This document shows, one piece after another, positions 17,200 to 26,029 of a DNA stretch of 64,000 nucleotides. The position numbers and the translations under genes are program-made. The notes under the pieces are model-generated. The model saw nothing but the letters and a program-made list of their open reading frames with translations. It was not told the DNA's origin and ran no database searches. The DNA is from Spirochaetales bacterium (lineage in GTDB: Bacteria > Spirochaetota > Spirochaetia > DSM-2461): assembly GCA_016936555.1 (NCBI GenBank), contig JAFGXR010000003.1, forward strand, positions 1 to 64,000. Direction: 5' to 3'. Numbering within the stretch: the first letter of the stretch is position 1; every line of letters begins with the position of its first letter.

Positions 17200-19392
17200 A
17201 TGAACAGAACGGAGGAGAAACTTCTATTCCTGACAGGTAAGGACACTTCTATAACAGAAGAAATTGAAGCTTTGGAACAAGCCGGCTTTCCCGTAGAGGT
17301 CTGCTATTCCGTTGAAGAAGCTTCTGAAAAGCTGCATCAGGAAAATTACCGGTGTTCAATTCTTCTGGTTTGTCTTTTCGGAGAAGAATTCTCTCACTGG
17401 ACCGGTACATCCCGTTACATTCATTCCACCAATGATATTTCCATTCTCTATTACACAAAAAAAATGGATCCAGATTATTACCGCAAACTGGAAGAGGGAC
17501 ATCCCGACGGCATTATCCCCCGGGAAGCCGGTCTCCCCTTCCTCGTCTACTCCCTGGAGCATCTCTGCAGAAAAAAGAAAGCTTCACCCATGACAAGATT
17601 TCTCAATATTGTCGATGAGACAAATCTGTCGTCCCGAAGTTATCAGTACGGGCACCTCATCGCGGAACTGGTTGATGCAATTATCGTTGACGATAAAGAG
17701 GGAAAGATCACCAAGGTCAACAAAAAAGCCTGCGAGATTCTCGAACTATCGCAAGAAAAGATGATACAGGGTGAAATATACAAAAGCGGCTGGACTTTTA
17801 TCCGCGAAGACCTGACTCCTTTTCCCGTTGGAGAACATCCTCATCTGATAGCAAAAAAAACGAAACGACCTGTAAAAGATGTGATTATGGGGATCAATAG
17901 ACCCGGCAGAGAGACGCTGTGGATTTCATCATCATCCTTCCCCGTATTTGAACGGAACAGCGATGAGCTGGAGGGTGTGGTTACCGCCTTTTCCGATATC
18001 AGCGAATATGTTTCCATAAGAAAAAACAATCTCCGCATGGCCGCGATTTTTTCCCATGCCGACTGGGGCGTCGCTCTTGGAAACGCCGACACGGATAGGA
18101 TAGACAAGGTCAATCCGGCTTACGCCCGCATGCACGGCTATGGGGAAAAAGAGATGAACGGCTGGAACATCCTGTCTGTTTTTGCACCGGAAGAGAGGGC
18201 CGATATCCCCAGGCATATTCAAATTGCCTGCAGAATGGGGCATCACCGCTTTGAAGCGAATCATATAAGAAAAGACGGAACAGTATTTCCAACTGTCAAT
18301 GCCGTTACAATTATCTACGACCACGAAGGCAATCCCCTGTTCAGAGCTGTAAACGTAGTGGATATGACAGAGATTAAACGAAAGGAAAATCAATTAAAGG
18401 AAGCAAAAGAGTATTCGGAGATTCTCTTCAACAAGAGTCCCATTGCCATCTACTCCGTGGACAAAGAGAAAAAAATTGTCAATTTCAATCAAAAGGCCGA
18501 GGAAATAACCGGGTTTAAAAGAGAAGAAGTGATCGGAAGAGATCTGGAACTGGTGAGAGAAGAGCTTCAAAGCGAAACGGCTATTGCCTCGGAATTCAGA
18601 ATAGTAACCAGAAACAAGGAAGAGAAAATTATTGAAAGATACAGTTCGGAACTATGCGATGCCAATGGCTCCGCTATCGGAGTCGTGAACAGCTTTATCG
18701 ATATAACGGAATGGAAAAAGCTCCAGGAATACAAGAGCGATATAGAGCGAATCATCCGCCATGACCTGAAAACACCGCTGAACTCCATCATCGGGTTCCC
18801 GAAACTGATGCTGACCGATGAGAATCTTTCCGATGAATACCGGGAGTACCTGATGATTATTCTTCTGGCAGGCCAGAATATGCTCAATCTTATTAATTCA
18901 TCCCTTAATCTCTACAAACTGGAACAGGGAAACTTCAAATTCACTCTTGAGAAAATCGAACTTGTTACCATATTAAAGCAGATAAGAAAGACTCTCAAAG
19001 ACGAATGTTTCAAGCGCAGGAATACCATCGAGCTAAGACTTAACAGCAATCCGCTGGAGAGAGATTTTGAAATCTCCCTGATGTCGGAAAAGAGCTTTCT
19101 TTTCATGATACTCCTCAATCTGATAAAAAATGCCGTGGAGGCCTCCCCGAAAGGAGAAGATGTCGTCGTCTCCATCGAAAAAGGGGATAAGCTGGAAATC
19201 AGAATACACAACATGGGAGCTGTTCCCGAATCGGTCCGGGAGCACTTCTTCGAGAAAAACTTCACGTTCGGAAAAAAACACGGCAACGGCCTTGGAACAT
19301 ACAGCGCCAAACTGATGGCCAATGCCATCGGAGCCGATCTGACATTCACGACTGATGAGAAGGAAGGCACGACCCTTTTTCTCAAATTATAA
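17200..19392 (+). CDS. Multi-PAS sensor histidine kinase with degenerate receiver-like N-terminus
   Basis: A 730-aa cytoplasmic kinase with no membrane helix. Residues 1-125 resemble a receiver domain, but the phosphoacceptor Asp position reads LLVCLFGEE, so it cannot be phosphorylated in the normal way. Three PAS domains follow (about 160-280, 285-400 and 405-510; the second contains HIRKDGTVFPTVNAV, the third NQKAEEITGFKREEVIG). HisKA is at about 515-580 with H-box IIRHDLKTPLNSIIGF and an intact His. HATPase is at about 620-730 with N-box LNLIKNAVEAS and G2 NGLGTYSAKLM. The ACT-domain gene lies 35 bases downstream and is probably cotranscribed. No partner regulator is adjacent. Confidence 0.88.
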   Translation: MNRTEEKLLFLTGKDTSITEEIEALEQAGFPVEVCYSVEEASEKLHQENYRCSILLVCLFGEEFSHWTGTSRYIHSTNDISILYYTKKMDPDYYRKLEEGHPDGIIPREAGLPFLVYSLEHLCRKKKASPMTRFLNIVDETNLSSRSYQYGHLIAELVDAIIVDDKEGKITKVNKKACEILELSQEKMIQGEIYKSGWTFIREDLTPFPVGEHPHLIAKKTKRPVKDVIMGINRPGRETLWISSSSFPVFERNSDELEGVVTAFSDISEYVSIRKNNLRMAAIFSHADWGVALGNADTDRIDKVNPAYARMHGYGEKEMNGWNILSVFAPEERADIPRHIQIACRMGHHRFEANHIRKDGTVFPTVNAVTIIYDHEGNPLFRAVNVVDMTEIKRKENQLKEAKEYSEILFNKSPIAIYSVDKEKKIVNFNQKAEEITGFKREEVIGRDLELVREELQSETAIASEFRIVTRNKEEKIIERYSSELCDANGSAIGVVNSFIDITEWKKLQEYKSDIERIIRHDLKTPLNSIIGFPKLMLTDENLSDEYREYLMIILLAGQNMLNLINSSLNLYKLEQGNFKFTLEKIELVTILKQIRKTLKDECFKRRNTIELRLNSNPLERDFEISLMSEKSFLFMILLNLIKNAVEASPKGEDVVVSIEKGDKLEIRIHNMGAVPESVREHFFEKNFTFGKKHGNGLGTYSAKLMANAIGADLTFTTDEKEGTTLFLKL

Positions 19393-19427
19393 TGGACAGC
19401 CCAAAAACTAAAGACTAGAATGGAAAA

Positions 19428-19964
19428 ATGAAAGAAGAATACGCTGTATTATCCACTGTCGGCCCTGATCGCAAAGGGATGGCCGATGACATCGCCAATA
19501 TCGCCATTGATTACAACTGCAATATCGAAGACAGTAAAATGGCTGTCCTCGGGGGCGAATTCGCCGTTATAATGCTTCTCTCGGGGGAAGAGTCCTCTAT
19601 TGAAAAACTCATCTCCATGGCTGGTGAGCTGGGCGAACGCTTTCAAATGACATTCAATATAAAAAAGACCTCGGCTCCCCTGACGGTTTCCCAGGGCATT
19701 CCCTATATTCTGGAATCGGTTTCCATGGATACTCCCGGTATCGTTCACGCCATAACCAGATATCTCAGAGAACTGTCCATAAACATCGAAGACCTTGAGA
19801 CAGAGAAGAGCGCTGCGCCTCTTTCCGGTACCCCCATGTTTCATATGCGCGCCTATATCGTCATCCCCGCATCGGTCAATCTATCGGATTTCAGGGAGAA
19901 ACTGGCCGACATAGAACATGAGAAAAACCTCGACATACATTTGAAGGCACTGAGAAACGAGTAA
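19428..19964 (+). CDS. Tandem ACT-domain protein, GcvR-like
   Basis: A 178-aa protein made of two ACT domains (about 3-80 and 90-175), with the ligand-loop motif VGPDRKGMADDIA in the first and VSMDTPGIVHAITRYL in the second. This is the layout of the glycine cleavage regulator GcvR and relatives. Such domains bind amino acids and act as sensors through protein contacts rather than DNA binding. It is downstream of the PAS kinase on the same strand and convergent with the TauE gene 3 bases away. The regulated pathway is not known here. Confidence 0.8.
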   Translation: MKEEYAVLSTVGPDRKGMADDIANIAIDYNCNIEDSKMAVLGGEFAVIMLLSGEESSIEKLISMAGELGERFQMTFNIKKTSAPLTVSQGIPYILESVSMDTPGIVHAITRYLRELSINIEDLETEKSAAPLSGTPMFHMRAYIVIPASVNLSDFREKLADIEHEKNLDIHLKALRNE

Positions 19965-19967
19965 TCC

Positions 19968-20747
19968 TCAAAATACAGCACGGGAAAAATTATAAAGATT
20001 CAAGAGAATAAGCAGAGCCACGACGATCCTGAAAAGGATCTGAATAGCTCTGCTTTTTAATTTGTGATTAAGCCAGGCTCCGATCAGGCCGCCCCCCACT
20101 CCGCCGGGGATCATAAAAATAAGGGCGGACAGATCATACCCTCCGAATCCTCCGCTCACCAGAACAGCGGCAAGTTTGGCGCTTTGGCTGAAGAGAATGA
20201 TAAGGACGGAATGGACAGCGGCGGTCCGGCTGTCCATGGAAAAAAGCAGGGTTAGCAGAACCACGTTGAAAGGCCCCCCTCCGACACCGAGAAATGCGGC
20301 AATCAGGCCGAGAAGAAAACCGGCAGAGGTAATAATAAAACCGTTGTTAATATGAAGACTGCTATGCCTTTCCTGCAGGAGATACAGGAAAACGAGACCC
20401 AGCAGAGAGGCAAGAAGCAACGATTGAACAGCCGTAATCCGGGAGGAATTACCCAGAGCATCAGCGGCAGAAGTAAAAAGGAACTTTCCGGCAATTCCCC
20501 CGGTAATGGACCCGGCAACGATAAAGGAACTCTTCTTCCCCTCGAAGCGGATACCCGACATATACTGGCGGACAGTCGAAACCATGGCCATGGAGAATAC
20601 GGTAAAGGAAGAGATAAGCCCGATCGTCGCTGCATCGTATGGAGCCACGGCATCGAGAACCGGCTTGATGATGACACCTCCGCCGAGGCCCGAGAGAGCA
20701 CCTATTGTCGTGGAAAAGAGAGCTATGGCCAGATAAAGAAATTCCAT
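19968..20747 (-). CDS. TauE/SafE-family membrane transporter
   Basis: A 259-aa membrane protein with about eight helices arranged as two halves, each with the family glycine-rich motif: GALSGLGGGVIIKPVL near residue 17 and LGVGGGPFNVVLLTLLF near 155. Family members are linked to export or uptake of sulfite, sulfonates or other small organosulfur anions; the ion here is unknown. It lies downstream of tdh and a small ORF on the same strand, likely one transcript. Confidence 0.88.
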   Translation of the reverse strand: MEFLYLAIALFSTTIGALSGLGGGVIIKPVLDAVAPYDAATIGLISSFTVFSMAMVSTVRQYMSGIRFEGKKSSFIVAGSITGGIAGKFLFTSAADALGNSSRITAVQSLLLASLLGLVFLYLLQERHSSLHINNGFIITSAGFLLGLIAAFLGVGGGPFNVVLLTLLFSMDSRTAAVHSVLIILFSQSAKLAAVLVSGGFGGYDLSALIFMIPGGVGGGLIGAWLNHKLKSRAIQILFRIVVALLILLNLYNFSRAVF

Positions 20748-20779
20748 AGGGTGATATTACATCGTATGGATTCTTTTAA

Positions 20780-20965
20780 TCAAACGATCTGCTGGAGAAA
20801 TACATCTCCCTGATGCAGATCTTTTTCTGCTTCGATAGAAGCGGCCAGCGTATCGAGAGCCGCCATATACCCCGCTTTGAAATCGGGAGAAATACGGGCG
20901 GCGTTCTGGATGGTCCGCTTCTGATAAGCGATCATTTTTTCAACATCGTCAAAACATTTTTGCAT
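20780..20965 (-). CDS. Small uncharacterised protein (61 aa)
   Basis: A short helical protein, MQKCFDDVEKMIAYQKRTIQ at the start, with no signal peptide or membrane helix and no family I recognise. TAGGAT lies 8 bases upstream of the ATG. It sits between tdh (64 bases away) and the TauE gene (32 bases away) on the same strand. The amphipathic pattern and lack of overlap with neighbours favour a real gene. Confidence 0.55.
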   Translation of the reverse strand: MQKCFDDVEKMIAYQKRTIQNAARISPDFKAGYMAALDTLAASIEAEKDLHQGDVFLQQIV

Positions 20966-21029
20966 AGAAATAATCCTATATACAGACTACAACCGCAAAG
21001 ACGTTCTGACAATGGAAAGTTTTATCGAT

Positions 21030-22064
21030 TTACTTCTCATCCTCCCAGTAGAGCAGAACTTTACCGGCCTGCCCGCTGGCCATGATTTCAAAACCTTTTC
21101 TGTATTCATCGATGGGAAGCCGGTGAGTGATGATCCGGCTGATATCGAGACCGGAGCGGATCATGGAAGCCATTTTGTACCAGGTTTCATACATCTCCCT
21201 GCCGTAAATCCCCTTCAGGTGCAGCCCTTTGAAAATAATGTCATTCCATTCGACCGCGACCTCACCAGATGGTATTCCCAGGAGGGACACTTTCCCTCCG
21301 TTGTTCATCAGTTTGAAAAGCTGTTTCTGAGCCGCGGCGCTTCCCGACATTTCCATTCCCACATCAAATCCCTCGAGCATATGAAGTTCGCTCATGACAT
21401 CTTCCAGCTTGTCTTTCGCGATATTGACGGCTCTGGTCACACCCATTTTCCGGGCGAGATTGAGACGGTATTCGTTAACGTCGGTGATAATGACATACCG
21501 GGCTCCCGCGTGCCGTGCCACGGCGGCGGCCATAATCCCTATCGGACCGGCTCCGGTTATAAGGACATCCTCACCGACCATATCGAAGGATAAGGCCGTA
21601 TGGACGGCGTTTCCGAAGGGATCGAAAATCGAGGCGATTTCATCGGTAATGAAATCATCGAGCTTAAAGGCGTTGGAAGCCGGAATGACCAGGTACTCGG
21701 CGAAACATCCCTGCCTGTTGACCCCGACGCCCTGTGTGTTCCGGCAGAGGTGCTGTTTCCCCGCCCGGCAGTTGCGGCAGTGACCGCAGGTCAGGTGTCC
21801 TTCACCGGAAACCCGGTCGCCCACAGCGAAGCCGTTCACCTCATCGCCGACAGCTTCGACGGTACCCACGAATTCATGTCCTGTTATCATGGGGACGGGA
21901 ATCGTGTCCTGGGACCACTTGTCCCAGTTATAGATATGAATATCGGTGCCGCAGATCGCGGTAATTTTAATCTTGATCAGAAGGTCATTGGGACCGTACT
22001 CCGGCACGGGAGCCTCGATCATCCAGATACCCTTTTCCCTTTTGGTTTTAGCCAGTGCTTTCAT
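21030..22064 (-). CDS. tdh: L-threonine 3-dehydrogenase
   Basis: A 344-aa zinc-dependent medium-chain dehydrogenase that oxidises L-threonine to 2-amino-3-ketobutyrate with NAD+. The catalytic zinc site is [12 protein letters not shown] (Cys38, about) with GHEFVGTVE. The structural zinc site has four cysteines in [19 protein letters not shown]. The Rossmann motif is [12 protein letters not shown] (about 170). Length and motifs match E. coli Tdh throughout. A strong GGAGG lies 6 bases upstream. The usual partner kbl (ketobutyrate CoA ligase) is not next to it. Confidence 0.95.
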   Translation of the reverse strand: MKALAKTKREKGIWMIEAPVPEYGPNDLLIKIKITAICGTDIHIYNWDKWSQDTIPVPMITGHEFVGTVEAVGDEVNGFAVGDRVSGEGHLTCGHCRNCRAGKQHLCRNTQGVGVNRQGCFAEYLVIPASNAFKLDDFITDEIASIFDPFGNAVHTALSFDMVGEDVLITGAGPIGIMAAAVARHAGARYVIITDVNEYRLNLARKMGVTRAVNIAKDKLEDVMSELHMLEGFDVGMEMSGSAAAQKQLFKLMNNGGKVSLLGIPSGEVAVEWNDIIFKGLHLKGIYGREMYETWYKMASMIRSGLDISRIITHRLPIDEYRKGFEIMASGQAGKVLLYWEDEK

Positions 22065-22172
22065 GTTTTTCCTCCATGTTTTTTTAAATTCTCACTTAAC
22101 TCTGATAGTAATGGAATATCGGCGATTTATCATCAAGATTCTTCAAAAAAGAGGCGCCCTTTACAGAGAGGA

Positions 22173-22200
22173 GAATATATTGTAAAATACGAATATATTC
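22173..22200. promoter_or_regulatory. Repeated GAATATATT motif between tdh and the radical SAM gene
   Basis: GAATATATTG (22173-22182) and the palindrome GAATATATTC (22191-22200) are 18 bp apart, about 110 bases upstream of the tdh start. It could be a regulator site. The rest of the 300-base gap (22065-22364) shows a possible -10 TATATT near 22281 for the plus-strand gene and nothing else I can assign. Confidence 0.3.
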
Positions 22201-22364
22201 AAATCCAAAACACTTTTTTAAGAATCACATAAACCCGACCGGGTGCAGGTATTCTTTTCGGAAATATCGCGGGAAATCCGTTATATTCGCCAGGCTAAAA
22301 CGCGGGATATCAACCCCTAAACAGCCGTATACACATTTATAACCAAGGGAAGGGAAAGATACGC

Positions 22365-23675
22365 ATGAAATTCAAAGCAATCGGTATCAATCAGCTGGAT
22401 TCTATTGAGCAGTTAAAAGACCTGCCGGCTGAATACACAAAAGTATTAAAAGCAGTTTCGATGGTTCTTCCTTTCCGGGCAAACAACTATATAGTTGATG
22501 AATTAATAGACTGGAATAACATTCCTGAAGACCCCATATTTCAACTGACATTCCCTCAGCCTGGAATGTTGAAAAAGGAATACCTGGACCGGATTCTCGA
22601 TCTGATTGATTCAAATGCACCGGAATCGGAACTGAACAGACTGATAAACAGAATCCGGGAGGAAATGAACCCCCACCCCGCCATGCAGGTGGAGATGAAT
22701 GTTCCCCGGGAAAGGGGAAAAGAACACCGGGGGATGCAGCACAAATACCCCGAAACGGTGCTTCTGTTTCCCAAACAGGGGCAGATCTGCTCGGCATACT
22801 GCACATACTGTTTCAGATGGGCCCAGTTCTCCGGTATGGAGGACCTCCATTTCTCCGCATCGGATCCCTTTGAACTGGTCAGATATCTGGAGTCCCACCC
22901 TCTTGTGACCGATGTCCTGATAACAGGCGGCGATCCCCTGACCATGTCGACGCGGCTTCTCCGCCAGTATATTGAACCGCTCCTGAGAAAACCGGGCAAT
23001 CTGCGCTCGATCAGAATCGGTACGAAATTTCTCTCTTTCTGGCCCTACCGCTTTACCGCAGACAGGGATGCGGAAGATCTTCTGGATCTTTTCAGGGAGA
23101 TTATCGATGGGGGAATCCACCTGGCCATTATGGGACACTTCACCCACTACAGAGAGCTGGAGACGGAGGCGGTAAGCGAAGCCGTCAAAGCCATAAGGGA
23201 AACCGGCGCGGAAATCAGAAGCCAGTCTCCGGTCGTCAAACACATCAACGACAGCGCCGACGTCTGGTCCTCCATGTGGCAGAAGCAGGTTGAAATGGGA
23301 ATCATCCCCTACTATATGTTTATGGCCCGGAATACCGGAGCGAAGGAGTACTTCAGCGTCACCGCCGCCGATGCCTATGATATCTACAGCGAAGCCATCA
23401 GCCGGGTTTCCGGTCTGGGAAGAACGGTCCGGGGACCGGTCATGTCCTGCAGCCCCGGAAAGGTGCTGATCGACGGCGTTGCGGAAATCGGCGGTGACCA
23501 GGTCTTTGCCCTCAAATTCCTCCAGGGAAGGAATCCCGACTGGGTCAACCGCCTGTTCTTTGCCGAATACGACAAGGAAGCCGACTGGATGAACCAGCTC
23601 CAGCCCTTCAGAAAAGATGAGTTCTTCTACGAAGAGGAGTATGAGGAGATGAAGCAGCAGGCGCTGAAGAATTAA
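22365..23675 (+). CDS. KamA-family radical SAM protein, divergent from lysine 2,3-aminomutase
   Basis: A 436-aa iron-sulfur/SAM enzyme. The cluster motif CSAYCTYC (Cys142, 146, 149) is followed by FRW, and ITGGDPLTMSTRLL is the SAM-binding GGDP motif. The sequence aligns with lysine 2,3-aminomutase through the barrel (SQSPVVKHINDSADVWSSMW). Beyond that, the canonical CDL segment reads ARNTG, and the D-A-P-G-G-G-G-K loop that carries the PLP lysine and a substrate Asp is absent: VSGLGRTVRGPVMSCSPGK takes its place. It is probably not a standard lysine aminomutase; the reaction is unknown. GGAAGGGAAAG precedes the ATG. The stop overlaps the convergent response regulator by 4 bases. Confidence 0.8.
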   Translation: MKFKAIGINQLDSIEQLKDLPAEYTKVLKAVSMVLPFRANNYIVDELIDWNNIPEDPIFQLTFPQPGMLKKEYLDRILDLIDSNAPESELNRLINRIREEMNPHPAMQVEMNVPRERGKEHRGMQHKYPETVLLFPKQGQICSAYCTYCFRWAQFSGMEDLHFSASDPFELVRYLESHPLVTDVLITGGDPLTMSTRLLRQYIEPLLRKPGNLRSIRIGTKFLSFWPYRFTADRDAEDLLDLFREIIDGGIHLAIMGHFTHYRELETEAVSEAVKAIRETGAEIRSQSPVVKHINDSADVWSSMWQKQVEMGIIPYYMFMARNTGAKEYFSVTAADAYDIYSEAISRVSGLGRTVRGPVMSCSPGKVLIDGVAEIGGDQVFALKFLQGRNPDWVNRLFFAEYDKEADWMNQLQPFRKDEFFYEEEYEEMKQQALKN

Positions 23676-24292
23676 ATTGTAATGATGCGGAGTTTTACCG
23701 CCTGTTTGATAAGCTCGGTCTGATGGTCGAGCTTCATTTTTCTCATGATGTTGTCGCGGTGTACCGAAACCGTTTTGGGGCTGACATTGAGTTTATAGGC
23801 GATTTCCTTGTATCCCACCCCTTCGGCGAGGAGGCGGAAGATCTGCTGCTCCCGGGCCGTGAGGTTTTCATAATGGGAATATTCATCGTCTACGTAATCG
23901 TTCAGCATTTTTTCCACTTCGTCGGACATCCAGAATTGTCTGTCCGCCGGTTCCGTTACGGCGCGGATAAGCAGATCCAGAGAGTCGTCTTTCAGAAAAT
24001 ACCCCCGGTATCCCTCATTCATGGCTTTCCGGACGTAATAAGGTGTTTTGTGCATGGAGAGAAAGAACAATTCGGAAACCAGAACCTCCCGTCTCAGTTC
24101 TTCGGCCAGATCGAAACCGTTTTCATCCCCCAGAGAGATATCGATGATGGCCGCATCGAAACGATTCCTGCAGGCCAGATCGAGGGCGACCCGGCTGTCG
24201 GCGGCGTAGAACAGCGAGTAATCGTCGGAGATTTCCCCCTTCAATCCGCTGAAAATGAGTTTGTGGTCGTCGACGATCAGGATATTTCGCAT
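23672..24292 (-). CDS. NarL/FixJ-type response regulator
   Basis: A 206-aa two-component regulator. The receiver (1-120) has the acidic pair DDH near residue 8, the phosphoacceptor Asp in AAIIDISLGDENG (about 51) and FFLSMHKT with Ser/Lys at the switch. The LuxR-type helix-turn-helix (about 140-200) reads LTAREQQIFRLLAEGVGYKE followed by IAYKLNVSPKTVSVHRDNIM. The start overlaps the kinase gene by 16 bases, so the pair is one unit. Targets are unknown; the divergent membrane protein at 25.4 kb is an obvious candidate. Confidence 0.93.
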   Translation of the reverse strand: MRNILIVDDHKLIFSGLKGEISDDYSLFYAADSRVALDLACRNRFDAAIIDISLGDENGFDLAEELRREVLVSELFFLSMHKTPYYVRKAMNEGYRGYFLKDDSLDLLIRAVTEPADRQFWMSDEVEKMLNDYVDDEYSHYENLTAREQQIFRLLAEGVGYKEIAYKLNVSPKTVSVHRDNIMRKMKLDHQTELIKQAVKLRIITI

Positions 24293-25428
24293 AATTCCAC
24301 GGGGATATCGATAGAGATATCCGTCCCTTCCCCCTCTGCCGAGCTGAGCTTATATTTCCCTTTCAGGAGATCCAGCCGGTATTTGATGCTGTCCAGTCCG
24401 ATCCCTTTTTTGTAGATCATGTAGGGATCAAATCCCTTGCCGTTGTCTTTATATTTTATCGTAAGAGTCGGGTGGCTGTATACAATTAACAGGTCAATCT
24501 CGGTAGCCTCTGAATGAATTCTGGAATTGGTCAGAACTTCCTGGATAATCCTGTAGATATGAAGAGCGGCAATGGGCGTCAATCTGAGAGCCCCGAGCCC
24601 GACCATTTTCCGGTTCAGCCTGTAGTCCGACAGAACATTGTAGTCGGAGAAAAGCGTCTCGAGGTAATCTTTGAAGGAGATATCCGGGTTGTCCGGGGCT
24701 TTGAGCATTCGCGACAGATAGCGGACTCTTCTGATGACATCAGACGCGTAGTGCTCCATAAGATTCGTATGCTCGTCGATGGAATTGCGCCCGTTGAAAT
24801 ATCTTTTGATGACAGCCATTTTCTGGGCGATGTCATCGTGGAGTTCGAAGGCCAGAAGGCTTCTCTCCTTCTCCAGCTGGTCGTAAAGTTTACTGTTGGT
24901 CTCATTTCTCTCCTGCTCGAGCTGAATGAGCCTGAAATTTTCAAACTGGTTGATTCCCAGAAGGAGAAACATGGCTATGACGACCACCAGAATGAGCACA
25001 TAGAGAACGCGGAAGGTTTCTTCTCTGGCAACAGAGTGTTCCCCTATCTTATCCTTCAAAGCGGAAATACTGTTGTAGAGAGAGATAATATCGCCTTTCG
25101 AGGCCAGGGGGATCTCCGGTGAAAAAGCAAGAGAATCGCTGTAGAGAGAGAGAATCACATCCATTCCCGGGAAATTATATAACTGCTCTACCGATCTCTT
25201 CAGGACCGCGAGCGAACTGTCATGTGCGGGAAACTCTCCCAGCGATTTGACAATCAGGTTATCGACTTCAGCAATCTTCCCATTAATCTCACCTGTCCTG
25301 TGAACTGCGGAAATATGAAGATAGAGAAAAAAAGCCAGAATGATAAGGATCAGCAGAACACCGGTCGCGAAAACCACAGAGGGTCTCATTATTTTGTCGA
25401 ACAGCAGTTTACCCTTCATAAACACCAT
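24277..25428 (-). CDS. NarX/DegS-type sensor histidine kinase
   Basis: A 383-aa kinase paired with the overlapping response regulator. TM1 (about 17-37), an extracytoplasmic sensor of about 95 aa, TM2 (about 138-158), a coiled coil, HisKA_3 (about 190-255) with phosphoacceptor in FELHDDIAQKMAVIKRY, and HATPase (about 290-380) with YKDNGKGFD and a short GIGLDSIKYRL. Starts at 25428 (ATG) or 25419 (ATG) are possible; neither has a Shine-Dalgarno. The start region abuts the divergent ECF-S-like gene. Confidence 0.9.
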   Translation of the reverse strand: MVFMKGKLLFDKIMRPSVVFATGVLLILIILAFFLYLHISAVHRTGEINGKIAEVDNLIVKSLGEFPAHDSSLAVLKRSVEQLYNFPGMDVILSLYSDSLAFSPEIPLASKGDIISLYNSISALKDKIGEHSVAREETFRVLYVLILVVVIAMFLLLGINQFENFRLIQLEQERNETNSKLYDQLEKERSLLAFELHDDIAQKMAVIKRYFNGRNSIDEHTNLMEHYASDVIRRVRYLSRMLKAPDNPDISFKDYLETLFSDYNVLSDYRLNRKMVGLGALRLTPIAALHIYRIIQEVLTNSRIHSEATEIDLLIVYSHPTLTIKYKDNGKGFDPYMIYKKGIGLDSIKYRLDLLKGKYKLSSAEGEGTDISIDIPVELCEIS

Positions 25429-25441
25429 GATACCATTAAAT

Positions 25442-26023
25442 ATGGTTTTATTTTACCTGATTGACCGAAAAAAGAGGATTCTTGTAACAATCGCGGCCGT
25501 TGTTCTTGCTGTTGTTCTCAACGGGATTTTCAGTTTTCTGAACGATCTGGCTCATCTTCCGATTTTTCTGGACTCCCTCTTCACGGTTATCACCACAGCG
25601 CTTTTCGGACTCTGGCCGGGGCTCGCCGTCGGCCTGCTCAGCAATTCCTTTATCGAATTTCTGAACGGTTTTCCGGGTATTTATCTGCCCTTCACAGTCG
25701 TCAACATGCTGACAGCCCTGGTTACGGCTGGATTCGTCTATTCGAAGAGGTTTGAAACGGCCACAAATGCGTTCTGGCTTATCATTATTCTGGCGGTAGT
25801 GAATTCCTTAAGCGGCGCTTTGATCGTTACGGTTCTCTTCGGCGGCTATACCGATCTGTCCATGGACAGTATGGTCAAGGGAATAGCCGTTACCGGCCAG
25901 TCGGTTCTCTCTTCCGCCTTTATGGTCCGGATCGTTGTCAATATCGTCGATAAAGGTCTGGCGGTGCTGCCGACCTTTTTTCTCTACAAAAGAATCCAGG
26001 CCCGTTCCCTCTCGGAAAAATGA
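25442..26023 (+). CDS. ECF transporter S component-like membrane protein
   Basis: A protein of about 193 aa with five to six hydrophobic helices and few charged loops, similar to the substrate-binding S components of energy-coupling-factor vitamin transporters (ALFGLWPGLAVGLLSNSFIE is the typical glycine-rich segment). No A or T components are in the window; S components often share them from elsewhere. The start is uncertain: ATG at 25442 or 25427, neither with a Shine-Dalgarno; the latter would overlap the divergent kinase start. Because it faces the kinase across almost no intergenic space, it may be the target of, or partner to, that two-component system. Confidence 0.65.
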   Translation: MVLFYLIDRKKRILVTIAAVVLAVVLNGIFSFLNDLAHLPIFLDSLFTVITTALFGLWPGLAVGLLSNSFIEFLNGFPGIYLPFTVVNMLTALVTAGFVYSKRFETATNAFWLIIILAVVNSLSGALIVTVLFGGYTDLSMDSMVKGIAVTGQSVLSSAFMVRIVVNIVDKGLAVLPTFFLYKRIQARSLSEK

Positions 26024-26029
26024 GAAATT

